DNA of 64,000 nucleotides from Haberlea rhodopensis (Eukaryota > Streptophyta > Magnoliopsida > Lamiales > Gesneriaceae). The notes beneath the pieces were generated by a model. It was given only the letters and a program-made list of their open reading frames with translations, did no database searches and had not been told where the DNA came from. The stretch spans positions 1,922,001 through 1,986,000 of the forward strand of contig CAJQUN010000056.1 in the NCBI GenBank assembly GCA_907163345.1. The letters are read 5' to 3'. How positions within the stretch are numbered: the first letter of the stretch is position 1; each line of letters begins with the position of its first letter. The translations under genes and the position numbers were made by a program. This document shows positions 43,129 through 54,504 of the stretch, piece after piece.

Positions 43129-46100
43129 ATGAATCTGTACGGCATCAAGTACTCACTCTTCGACATGGGATTCATCGATCCCGCTTTGATGGAATCCATT
43201 TCAATCACTCATCCAACGACCAATGATGTAGAAAACCAGCAAAGGGAAGGGGAAAATTTACCTGGGTCTTCAAATTTAATCGCGAAAAACAATATTAACT
43301 TATCTCAGCGTCGGCACGATGGTACTTCGCCGCTGCCACTGGGGATGGATTGGAGCCCTTCTCCCAGTTTGTGGGTTAGCTTTGTCCCCTGTGATGAGTT
43401 TTTATTCACTTGCGATTCCGTGTTCGAAACTGAATAATTTGGAGTTTGTTGAATTAACGATTGTCTATGGCTTCCTATGGTTTTATTGCGTTGTAACTTG
43501 ATTGCATGGGCGGTTACTCACGAATTCAGGCAACTCAAGTAAAACTTATAAGTTTAGAAATGTAATATATAAAATTTGGAACAATTTTCATACTCGCCTT
43601 CGAAGGTGAATCAACCTTTTATTGAATGAATAAAACTATTTGCTGTTTGAGATTTTCAAACCAAGCATTATTGATGTTCTTGTCTAAAATCAGTAATATC
43701 CTTCGTGATCATATATTGCCAGAACTGCCATTTGACTCAATTATCTTCTTGATATATGGCCATTGTGTAGTTTAAAAATGTGTTTTTTATGGTTGTGTAA
43801 CTTCATAGATGAAGCCATGCTCTACCGTTCTTTCCCATTGTAGGATGGACCAAATACAGTCTGGCCGCATGATTTTCACACTGGATGGAGTTATTGTGTC
43901 ACAATTCCTTCTTGGACTATCTTATCTGAACCAGGAGGTTTGGAGCCTGTAGTGGTATAGATTTTGTTGTATTTTCACATTCCTTTTTGCTGGTTTTTTC
44001 TGAAACAAATCCATTAGGTACCGTTCTATGTTTTAGCCCATGTATGTAGTTCTAATAGGTGCTTAAATATATTTGCTCACCTTTTTCAGTTTGGCTTTCT
44101 CTTGCATTTTCTCATAATATTTGGTTATTCCGGGTCACACAACCTCTGAAACTCAAAACTAAAAAGATAAATAAAACAAAATAGCCCAAAACAATGGAAA
44201 ATAACAATATACTGAAGTGTGAGCAAAAAACCTATTATGAAACAGCCAAGCGAAAAACAACTAGTAGCACTAAAGTAGTAATATGTGCTTGTATGTTGAT
44301 TGAATCATGATAAGGTTTGGAAAGAATAGTTTTTGTGTGTAAGATAGATGGGCTGTTAGTGACTGTAAGATAGATCTTATTGAACAATTGATCTCTCAAA
44401 CAGGCTGAAATGTACGAGGAAAATCTTTGAAATATAGAAGAAGATCATGCATGCACTAGGGGTGACAATTTGTTATCCATTGTTTTAACATCCTATGTGA
44501 CAGTTTTACAGGGTTGAAGTAGGTTTGCAGTCACCGGAAGGGGTTACCACCACACGAGGAGTGCTGAGAAGATTTACGGATTTCTTGAAACTTGCTTCTG
44601 CTGTAATTTAGCATCTTTTATAAGACTATTCCATTTTATCATAAAGAGATGATAGAGATTTCTTCTATGGTATCTGGATATGGAATTCATTTATAATCTA
44701 CTATATACTATAATAATGGTAGTAGTGGTGGGTGAAGTTTTGTTTCTTCTTTTGTCAATTAAAATGCTTTAAACTGTAACATTATCTTGTGTTTGTATTT
44801 TGCAGCTCAAAAGGTCTTTTCGCAACAAAAAATTACCTCCGGCACCTTCAAAGAGGCTCTTGAAAATAAAAGGCAGGGAAATTTTTGAGGAAGTTAGCAC
44901 CTTCTTCTTCTTCTTCTTCTTCTTCTTCTTCCTCTCTTTCCTTGCTCGTATGCTGTTATAGTTTATCTTGTGCTTACCAAAGTTTTATAGTATTGATGGC
45001 AATTGATGTTTCTGTGTGCTTTCTGTAGAGTATCATACCAGGTGACTTCACATGTATTGGGAATGCTCTTATAGCTGTTTTGCATATCTAAACAAACTTC
45101 CAAGTGTGTAAAACTCTCAAGTGCATGTGCTGGTTATTATTCTCTATGCAAGTACATTTTACTTTCTTAATTGGTTTATATGTATACATTGTAAGTTTGT
45201 TAGATCGTGCTACTTACTGTTCTTGGAATTGCTCTCCACTTGGTTCTAGGAAAATTATTATCTTGTCCATTGTGGTGCTACGTAGGGCGTACAATGAGAG
45301 AGAAATCCTTCTCTAAGTTAAAAATGCTGTTACAACAACATCGATTAAGTCTTTGTTGATCTCAATTTTCCTCCCTGGAAAGTCCAATTTCATTATTACA
45401 GTTGTGAGAAATGTACTTATTCATTTATAATATATCAGAGTGTTCAGCCTGTTGATATTAAGTCTGAGGTTCAAGATTTCATGTTTTTTGTTTAAAGGAT
45501 TCGAGATTACTAACAGGAAATACTGAGAAACAAAATGCTGGATATTTATGTCTTTCATTTTGCAGCTCAAATCAATGGCCTACTTGGGCGGGTATTTGAG
45601 AAATAATATCATGTAATTTCTACCAAAGAACTTTGGCATGCAACATTTTTCCTTGATTCCTCAATCTTATTTAGTCATTTTATGCCAAAAGTTTGCATTA
45701 AATCATTGTGGCAACAACTAGAGATGACATTGATTATCTCTTGCGGTGTTGTCATTTTCTTTGGTATGATAGTTCTCACAGAACAAGTAACTTGGTTCTG
45801 TTTTTTTTTTTCGGGGGTTACCCATTTCTTAATCTGTTTGTGAACTAGTTATTGTTTCAATTTGAACCCATGGTTTAGCCTAAATTTGTTGGTTCTATTG
45901 TTGAAGGAATAATGATGTGATGCGGAAAATCCGAAAGTACAAATAATAGATAAGTACTGAAAGACATTGTGCTGAATGTATTTGCTACAAGGCAATTCTA
46001 GGTTATCTTCATAAGCTCTTATAACTGGATGTCAAGTTGTTGATTCGATACCCTTTCAACCAGGGTTTCATTCCATTATATAGAGTAAACGGGTTACAAA

Positions 46101-49100
46101 GTTTCCTAATTTACAGCCTAAATAATATGATCAAAACACTGAGAAGCACGACTACCTTGCAGGAAAAGGTAAAGTTTTACTCTTACTAAGACAATTATCA
46201 CAATCAAATGAATGAGAAGAAGTAAATAATTCTTTATTTACCAAAAAACCATTATCCAAAAGATGAGTCAATACACGAGAGTTAGGATGCCTATTTCTTA
46301 TGCGAGACTTCAGTTTTATTGGCCGTAGTTGTACAAGCAAAAGAAATAACATGAGGAGTAGAAAACCGTAAAGGAAAAAGACGTCCCACTTTAGGCCCCT
46401 TCGCGATCACCGTCCCGGTCACCCGACCCTGCACAAGACAACCACCATGAGAAAAACGAGCATCACAGTTATTATCAACCAATTGCCCAACAAAGAATAA
46501 ATTGGTAGTTAATTCAGGAGAACCAAATATATCACGGAATGAAGACCCAAAGTTATCAACAGCAGTAATAGGTAGCAAACTACCATCAACAATCTGAATG
46601 GATTGCGACCCTCAAAGTTTGCGAACATCATGGAGGCAGAGTGTGCTATTTGTCATATGATTAGAAGCTTCTGAGAGCATAACCAGTATCTTGCAGTCCT
46701 AAAGCCGTAAAAGCAGACACAATCACAGGAGTAAGAACTGGCGAGTCAGAGGATACGACAGGAGGCGTAGAAGACGAAACCGCAGCTTGGAAAGCCTGAG
46801 GATGACGTTTTGGAGGCAGCGCCGGACAGTCTTTGAGAAAGTGACCCTCCTTTTTGCAGTACTTGCAAACCTTCTTAGAGAAATTGCGAGCAAAATGGCC
46901 GAATTCTTTGAATGAAAACACTGGACGGCCTCTTTCCCTTTACCATGGGCAAAACATAGGCCACATTCATACGGACTGATTCAGGCGAAAAGCCGGACTG
47001 GGTGGATAGACGTTGTTCCTCACGAAGTAAGTCACCAAGGCACAAATCCAAAGAGGGAACAGGAGGACGATTTAATAATCCCGCTCGAACATGTTCAAGC
47101 TAGGGTCAGAGTTTCATCAGAAATTGATCACGTTAACTCTCAGAGTGAATAGCTTGAAGAACCTCAAGAGCCGTAGCAGGAACCTTAGCAAGAACAATAT
47201 CAAGAACAATATCAGAGTATTTGCTCCAAAGATTAATCTAATATTTTATCTTCTTATAGTTCTTTTTTATATGCTAATGGTTCCCTGTAGACGATGTTTG
47301 ACCGTCTCATCTTTTTTTTTGTTACAATTGCTTATATATGATAGTTTTGGAGTTAAATCGAAAAATATAAACATTATCGGGAGAACTTATAATTTTTATA
47401 GCTGATTGTTATAATTATCTGTAATTAGTTTAAATGACTCTTAAAATAGTGATATTTTTGTTATTTTAATGTTTAATTACATTATGATTATTATGTGTTA
47501 GAATAATTGTAGTCGTGTGATAATGCTAGGTATTTGAAAAAAATTAAATGTTAATTATTTATTATATATTTAGTTTAGACTATTATCAAGTAAAACCCGA
47601 ATAGAATTCGGCAATAGGCAGTTCCCTGAGTAAACTGATGAAGTTCCAAGTCCAATTGGAATTTGTGAGCACTATGATCTTGATGATAGATGCGTTGCAA
47701 ATAATCCCACATAGCGAGCGTCGTAGTGAAGCACCGGAGATTGGTAACAAGATTAGGATCAATCGTGCCCAAAACCCAAGAGATAGCCTTAGCATCTTTA
47801 GTTTCCATAGAGCGCGCTCTTTCGCATCGGTCAGAACGGGAGCATATTTATCAAGATGATAAGATAACTCCTTGCCTTTCAGAAACATCTGATATTGAAA
47901 GGACCTGGTGGAAAAAAATTTACCAGTGAAGCAGACAATAGTATTTTCAATGGACAATGATGCAAGAAGAAAACCCTACCCGCCATACAAGAGTCGTCGT
48001 ACGGAAACCCTAGCCACCACACACAGCCACGAAACCCTAGATAGTATTACACACTGCCACGGGCGGAACCCAAGACCACCGGGAAACCCGGTGCACAAAG
48101 GCTGTGCGTGAAACCCTAACCGGCGCATAGAAAACTGGCGTGCACGAGATCGGCGATGCACAACCTGAAACGCGACAGACAGATCGCGATGCACAGAGAA
48201 GACACGCCGCACGACCTCCGAACGCAAAACCCTAGATCGGGGCACAGATCGGTCGTGAATACCCTAAATGATGTGAGGTTCATGAAGAGCTTCAAATAGA
48301 CACAAGTCCAAAATCAAGAGCATGGATTCTACATAATGTTTTGGATCATCATTGTATTCATATTTAGTGATTGTGCTAGATTAGATTGAATTAGATATTA
48401 ATAGGCTTTTTTTAAGTTATTATCATGTTATTTTCGAATTATTGTTAGATGGGCTAAGAAAAATGTTATATTGAGCTTGTTATGAGCCCATTATCATGGA
48501 AAGTCAATGAGTCCTATAAATACTTGTATTCAATCATTTTAATGGAGAGATACAACAACATTCATCCAAAAAAACGTGGCTCTTTGCTTTTTGGAGAGTT
48601 TTCTCTCATGGATCCAAGTGATCCCATTTTTGGAACTTATCAAGGAGTATTCCTTGTGGCGTTCGTCATTTGATACCGAGGTTCCTACTTTTCTAAGTAG
48701 TGGGTCGAGGTGCGTCATGTTGATACCGAGGTTCCTACTGGTACATGTTTTGTTTCTTGCTTCGTGTTAAGCGATGGATCGAGGTGTGATTTTACATACC
48801 AAGGTTCTTGTCTCAATTGTAGACAACGGGTCGAGATTCGAATCATACACCGAGGTTCTTGCTTGGATAAGCAATGGGTAGGGGTTCATTTTGTTAGTTG
48901 AGTCGTTTTTGTTCTTTGCGTTGGGTCAATAAATCGTTCTCGCTGTTAATTCCGCGCCTTTTGCTTGATTTTTAAGTCTTTGGCAAAACGAGATTTTGAA
49001 ATACTATTCTCGGGTGTCATTGAATCTCGAGGCTCGTATCACTACATCGCTGCCCAACAGTGATGTACGAAAGCTATCGTGCAAAACCGACGGGAAAGAA

Positions 49101-52100
49101 GGAAAATCGCCCTAGGATCGACTCAAAAATTATAATCAAATGGTTGATACCATGTCAAATTTTTGATTCGATACCCTTTCAACCAGGGTTTCATTCCATT
49201 ATATAGAGTAAACATGTTACAAAGTTTCCTAATTTAGAGCCTAAATATCTTCCTAATTGATTTGATATCTACTAAAATACAATCAAGATTTACAATGCCT
49301 TAATTAATATCATATCTAAGGTAATATCCTTGACATTGGATTCAACTTCTACATTTTTCCGGTAACTGTTTCTTCATAAGCTCTCATAATGATGCCTCAT
49401 ATTAGTTTTATAATAGAACAGGAATTTGTGCTTATAAATATCAGTATCTTTTATACAATACCATCCTTAAGTTAGCAAGATTCACAGCGTAGGTGCTCTT
49501 TGGAGGAGTGGATGGCAAAGGTACTCTCTGATGTTGATTTCTCAAGAAGTGCTCCTTCAGCATGCTTTCTTGAGTTAGAAGCAGCTGCCAGGTCAGGTGT
49601 GTATCTCCCCTTGGCAGATAATAGGATTTTCTAGTGCATCTTTCAAGTTCCAATGACATACCTATTTAATTTTATGCCGAACTCACATGCTGTTAAATGT
49701 AAAATTCTCATTTTCAAGGTCAGGTGTGTATCTCCCCTTGGCAGATAATAGGATTTTCTAGTGCATCTTTCAAGTTCCAATGACGTACCTATTTAATTTT
49801 ATGCCGAACTCGGATGCTGTTAAATGTAAAATTCTCATTTGCAAGCTAATTTTTTCCTTAAACTTGCTTTTCAGCATTCAGCGAGTCAAGTCATCAGGTG
49901 CCGGACATGAATTTGAGTTGCAATATTGACACTTCATCAGATACATTTTTAAACCAGTCAACTGCTTCAACGATTGACGTCAAGTCAGAATTGACATCAA
50001 ATTTTGGTGATGATTCTATCGATGAGACACCTGAGGTTCTGTCGCCCAGGTATGTGAAGGCTAACTAGTTTGGTATCAATGAAGAAAATCCAATTTCTAA
50101 TCGTGATTTGTCCAGTCTGACAGAAACAACAGTAAATCAATCCTTGTGGTTACACGAAGGAAATCATGGAGTAAACAATGGCGTAGAAATTGATGAGAAT
50201 TATGCAGGTGATTCACCTAGTGATATTTCAAGTTCGTTGGAAATCCACCGGCAGTCTAGTTCTTCATCTCAACTTTCTGCAAGCTTTGAACCAACAGATA
50301 TCAGGGACACACTTTCCATCTTAGGTTCCCTATTTTCACGTAATACACTGGTTGTTCTTCCAGCAGAAGAGCAGCAGAAGATGAACAGACTTTTAGTTAC
50401 CATGCAACAGCGGTTAGTCACATCAAAAACTGATATGGAAGATCTCATTGCTAGATTAAATCAAGAGTTTGCTGTAAGACAGTATCTAACTACAAAGGTA
50501 AGTTTCCCATTCTCGTCCACTTTCTTCTGTTTTCTTCAATCAATTCTAAGTATTGATCAAAGCCCACATGATTGTTTTACACTTTTGCTGCATATTACAT
50601 TGCATGGACAAAAACACTGTCTATGAGGTCCCATTATGTTTTATGATATTGTAGGCCAAAGATTTGGAAACTGAACTTGAATCTACAAAGAAGAGTGGCA
50701 AAGAAAATCTGGAGAAGGCTATTCTCGATGAAAGGGAAAGATGTACTCAAACGCAGTGGGATATGGAGGACATCAGTAGAAAATGCTTGGAGATGGAGTT
50801 GAAGTTGAAAGCTGAACAGGTCTTAATTTGGTATTTTGTGAGCATTCCGATTCTCCTTGTTTTGCAAAGTGAATAATAATTGGGGGGTAATTAAAAATCA
50901 GGATGCAAAAGTGGTTGCTGAATCAACAAAAACTTCAATCATTCAAGAGAATGAAGCATTACGACAGGAGTTAGATTCTGCCAGAGAGCAGCTTAAGAAC
51001 TTGAAGAAATTTCAGGAAGATTCAGACTTGAGATCAAAGTCAGATGTCAAACTTCTTGTAAAAGAGGTTAAGTCTCTTCGAAGTTCTCAATCAGAACTGA
51101 GGCAGGAGCTTGACAGAATGTTAAAAGAAAGGACAGAATTGGAGGTAATTTCTGCTCTTAAATAGACTACTCTCAACCATTTAGTAAGGTTCATTAAATT
51201 CTTACGACGCACTCAACAAAGTAACTCATATTGCAGAGTAACGACAGACATTGAGAAAATTTTAAGTATCCTTCTATTCATTAAATCAAGCTCCATGTTC
51301 ATTGGAAACAGGAGCCCAGTAGATACGAATGCTACATTAGCAGTTGGATGTTTTCTTCTGGATATTGTTGTGCTTTCAAATTTCATAACGCTAATTAATA
51401 GTAAATTCTGTGCTCATGCTCTTCACTCTAGAGGAGACTACAAATGGAAAAGCAGAAAAGTGAATACACTCATGCTGCCAATGAAAATTTGCTACATGAG
51501 TGTGAAATTCTTCGTAATCGGCTTGAAGAATGCAGTGTGAATTTTCTCATCGAGGAAGAAAACAAACTAAAGATGGATACTTCATCTCCATCTGATGCTG
51601 TTGATATATTGGCTACTTCTGACAATCGCATCAGTCTTCTTCTTGCAGAGGTATTTTTCACGACCAACCGTGATCTCTTAACCTTCATATGAAAAAAACA
51701 AAAATTAATTCCTACTAAATGATACTCATGCAACGTGTTTTTGGTTGGTGGTCATCCCACTATGCTCATAAGTCGAGATTTCGTTTCACCGTTCTTCACA
51801 CAGCAGAAAGTTGTACAATAACTAACTTAACATGCGAATTTATTCTTTTGAGACCAAGAACTTTAATAATAGGGAGGGGTAACTTAAGCTCACCCCTGCT
51901 GGAGCCACCGTGAATGACCATTTGTTCCCATATTTGATATATTTCAGTCCTTGTTCTTAATTCCCTTCGTGTGTGTAGAGTTGCCAATGTTGCCTTTATT
52001 TTTTTCTGAGAGAACCGGAATTCAGTTTAGTTTATATAGTAATCGTCATCTCTCTGTGACGATGTGTAACAGGCGCAGCTCCTTGCTCAAGAAATTGGAT

Positions 52101-52309
52101 CATCATCGATAACAAGTCGTGAAGGTGGCGATTCAAGTGACCATGAATTGAGGAAGATGCTATCTGGTGTTTTAATGGACAATGCCATCTTGAGGAAACA
52201 GGTCAATTCTATTCTCCGGTGCACCCTCAGTACGAACAACAATATATATGAAACTGGAAAGGAAGAGGCTCCTTCGAGAAAAGCTGTTCTCAGCAAATTC
52301 TTGGAATAG
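43129..52309 (+). CDS. EREX: PX-domain endosomal RAB effector (EREX/EREL family), 11 exons
   Basis: EREX-family proteins bind PI3P through a PX domain and act as RAB5 effectors in endosome-to-vacuole transport. Exons by reading GT-AG borders: 43129-43374, 43844-43954, 44504-44602, 44806-44892, 49488-49596, 49875-50049, 50116-50497, 50655-50819, 50902-51144, 51432-51650, 52073-52309. All join in phase to 690 residues. The start MNLYGIKYSLFDMGFIDPAL and the motif RRHDGTSPLPLGMDWSP mark the family. The PX domain (about 94-212) has TGWSYCVTIPSW, the phosphoinositide-binding GVLRRFTDFLKL and the proline loop KKLPPAPSKRLL. Residues 370-600 are long coiled coils, including LLHECEILRNRLEECSVNF and TSSPSDAVDILATSDNRI. 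The choice of EREX over EREL1/2 rests on a remembered neighbour gene and is uncertain. Confidence 0.88.
44901..44932 (+). repeat. (TTC)n microsatellite in intron 4
   Basis: A run of about eleven cttcttc units begins nine bases after the exon 4 donor of the EREX-like gene. Confidence 0.9.
46152..46921 (-). pseudogene. Copia zinc-knuckle, protease and pre-integrase remnant
   Basis: Minus strand order: CCHC zinc knuckle (CKYCKKEGHFLKDC, near 46,845), a Ser/Pro-rich linker, then a protease-region and pre-integrase reading (SIQIVDGSLLPITAVDNFG, LTTNLFFVGQLVDNNCDARF, HPNSRVLTHLLDNGFLV). The frames are broken between 46,291-46,578 and 46,661-46,921. The reading stops near 46,150, where the rest of pol is missing. 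Confidence 0.75.
47575..47957 (-). pseudogene. Copia gag remnant (UBN2-type)
   Basis: Two overlapping frames give one gag reading: FLKGKELSYHLDKYAPVL followed by DAKAISWVLGTIDPNLVTNL and 'MWDYLQRIYHQDHSAHKFQL'. This is the capsid domain typical of Copia gag. A frameshift lies near 47,800 and the reading is cut near 47,590, where about 400 bp of unrelated AT-rich sequence (47,200-47,580) separates it from the zinc-knuckle part. Confidence 0.78.
48269..49059 (+). repeat. Solo-LTR-like insertion with TATA box
   Basis: About 790 bp inside the leader of the minus-strand Copia remnant. It opens near tgatgtgaggttcatg and closes near gctgcccaaca. It contains tcctataaatacttg (near 48,512), a TATA-box context seen in many plant LTRs, then several repeats of 'gataccgaggttc' (48,678, 48,721 and related). 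A short tgatg occurs at both borders and could be the TSD, but the exact ends are uncertain. No internal region accompanies it. Confidence 0.5.
49590..49843 (+). repeat. 127-bp tandem duplication over the exon 5 donor
   Basis: Two adjacent copies of a 127-bp unit starting aggtcaggtgtgtatctcc (49,590 and 49,717), differing at only a few bases. The first copy contains the last seven bases of exon 5 and its donor site; the second duplicates that donor within intron 5. Confidence 0.93.
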
Positions 52310-52394
52310 CAATGTAACAAATAGTAATTTCTTTGTATAATTTGTATCACTTTACGTGTGTAACTTATACCAAAGAAGCAACGATGATTTTGAG

Positions 52395-52400
52395 AATAAA
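52395..52400 (+). terminator. Polyadenylation signal of the EREX-like gene
   Basis: aataaa lies 86 bp after the stop codon in an AT-rich 3' UTR containing tgtaac/tgtataattt motifs. Confidence 0.5.
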
Positions 52401-52429
52401 AATAACTAAAATCCATTTCCTTCCCTCAA

Positions 52430-53158
52430 CTAAACTCCAAGTTCCTTGATACCAACCGGACCCTTACTTGCTTTCATAGCAACTCGATGGATCACGTCCT
52501 GATTCCAGAGAATGCAACGAGGAACTCAGCTGCCTCGGTCTGGCTCAAAACCTTCTTAACCACTAGTTTCACTGCTTTTAGCCTGTTAACAAGCACATTG
52601 CACACCTTAATAACTAAGTTTTAACTATTTGATAAAATCAAGAATTCAACATGACCTGAGGTGTTGCGCCTTAGCTACGACTCGATAGATTTTCTTGAAC
52701 TCGGACTTGAGATGAGCCAAATCTGTCCCGCTTCCCTCGACTGGGCCTGGGACAAACGGGAGGTGAAGGACACAAGTGGCTTGAATCTCGGTCATTTCCT
52801 CATCGATCACTGCCTCCTCGATACGTACAGGGCATGTTCTACTCCAATGGAGTTGGATAAGAAGTTGATCAATGACCGTAGCAGCTCCAGGATGGTGGAG
52901 GGCCTCCAGTCGCCTAGCCAGGACACATCAGCTAGTTCGCGGGCCGGAGGCCATTTGGGCATGAGAAGTTGGGCAATATTTGATAGTTTAGTTGGGCCCA
53001 TAGCCCTAATGTAGTGGGCCTGAGATCGGGTCAGCTGTTCATCAATCAGTTTCTGAATGGCCCATCTTGCTTTAAGCTGTTTCTTTAGCCTTGCTGCTCC
53101 AGTCCTCTGCTCTTGCCTCCATGCTCCTCCATATTTTTCCCAAGAATACAACTCTTCA
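52430..53158 (-). pseudogene. DOG1-domain protein gene, 3' exons, with two frameshifts
   Basis: DOG1-domain proteins include seed-dormancy and pollen-aperture factors. Minus strand: after an acceptor at 53,159 the exon reads GEELYSWEKYGGAWRQE, ARWAIQKLIDEQLTR, then WPPARELADVSWLGDWRPS, the conserved DOG1 signature. A frameshift or short deletion near 52,820-52,835 is followed by RIEEAVIDEEMTEIQATCV and LKSEFKKIYRVVAKAQHL. The exon ends at a GT donor (52,655). A second exon (52,582 down to 52,430) reads KLVVKKVLSQTEAAEFLVAF and meets a one-base frameshift near 52,500. The upstream exons were not found. Two lesions suggest a pseudogene, though sequencing error cannot be excluded. It converges on the EREX-like gene with about 120 bp between the stop codons. 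Confidence 0.65.
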
Positions 53159-54504
53159 CCTGACAAAATAAGACATTTTCAAGAAATCCAAGATTTTGTT
53201 GAATTTTTTTCGAAGGCAATAATTGGAAAGAATTGCTTATTGCTATATGATGCTCCTCGGTACTTTGCAATATATTATAATTGAATCTTCCCAGTAAATT
53301 TACCAATGGCGTGACATAATCCACAAACTTAATGGGCTTGTCATGCAAAAATTTATCGTTTGAATGCCATGTTCGACCTTGTTGGGTCGGTCCCTGTTTG
53401 CTGCACTGGACCTCAAAAAATTTCAAATAAAGGAAGAAACTACGAATCTTTATATTCATCTCAAGTTTGACGAGAATTTCCAGCTTTATATGCCAAAAAA
53501 TAGTAATCTCCAGATCAAATAATAAACCAAAAAACTATCAGAAATCTCGATATATTCATCAGAGAAAAGTGGACAAAATGTTAACATTTATTTTTGTAAC
53601 ACTTCCATTTAGTGTTCATTAAATTTTCATCAATTTCAGTGTTAATTAAAGTGTTCATTTAACTATTTGTTCATTTAAGTGGTCCATAATATTTCACATT
53701 CAATCTACATATGCTCATTGATGATATTGAGCTTATAAATACTAGATGTTTGAGTCTCTAAGTCAATCAATCTATTAAGTCCTCAACACATCTACATCTG
53801 ATAAAGGTTAAGAAGCATACATACAACTACAGTTTTTCATGTTCCTGAATTCAAATCAATGGCTAGAGGTAACATCCGTGAACTTTTATATTTCCACATT
53901 CGATTTTGTGTACATTCAAAATCTATTAAGTATAATTTCTAACAAAAGAAAGATTAAATTTTTACGTTCTTGGCTTCTTTCTCGTGTATTGTCATGCAGG
54001 TTACTTGCTTGACAATGGAGTCAACATCTCTCATTGCTTTTCCTTTGACTTCGAAAATATTTCCTGCATAATAATCGTTTTTTTACAGTAGATTAAGAAA
54101 AAAAATAACTGCACAAGATTATTTCTGCAGAAGCAGGGTTTAATAGTACAAAGATTTTTACGAATATTTACAGAAGGGGGTTGAGACACAGCTCTCTTCA
54201 TTTCTTGATCTTCTGCTTTCCTACCCTTACGCTCTGTGAAATTCTGTTGAAAAATAGAGAGAATTATGGTTGAAATTGCATTCTGAATTAATAATTCTTC
54301 ACATTTTTATCGAGAAAATATATATCTTTAAATGGAAATTAGAATATCATTCTCATTATTTAATTGGCGAATTTAAATACATCATAAATATATATCTTAA
54401 GAAAACTCTTATTAAGCTGGGATTTTTTTTTATATTTTAAGTAGTTATTATGTTTGGAAAAAAATAAAAATAAAAATTCAAGTCTGAAGCAGAATCAACA
54501 AAGT
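53159..54504. other. Intergenic or intron, no gene assigned
   Basis: AT-rich sequence upstream (on the minus strand) of the DOG1-type exons. Two short minus-strand stretches bounded by AG and GT (about 53,999-54,075 and 54,150-54,240) give plausible peptides but connect to nothing. They may be missing 5' exons or chance. Confidence 0.35.

Larger units (their letters stand above)
46030..49353 (-). mobile_element. Deleted Copia element in intron 4 of the EREX-like gene
   Basis: A short right LTR (49,153-49,353, about 201 bp, tgtcaa...ttctaca) has a PBS-like ggttgatacca directly to its left. The left copy (from 46,030) matches for only about 100 bp before internal sequence starts, so it is truncated. 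Between them is minus-strand Copia gag, protease and pre-integrase sequence, but no integrase core, RT or RNase H. The flanks just outside the two ends share 'cttcataagctct' and there is no clean TSD, so the element has been rearranged since insertion. Confidence 0.75.

Noticed and set aside
47976..48245. 89-aa minus ORF in the Copia leader as a host gene
   Set aside because: It lies between the gag remnant and the PBS side of the same element, is rich in 'accctag' repeats and has no domain.
53999..54240. Two minus-strand exon-like stretches upstream of the DOG1-type exons
   Set aside because: They have plausible borders and peptides, but no linking exon, start codon or family match was found.
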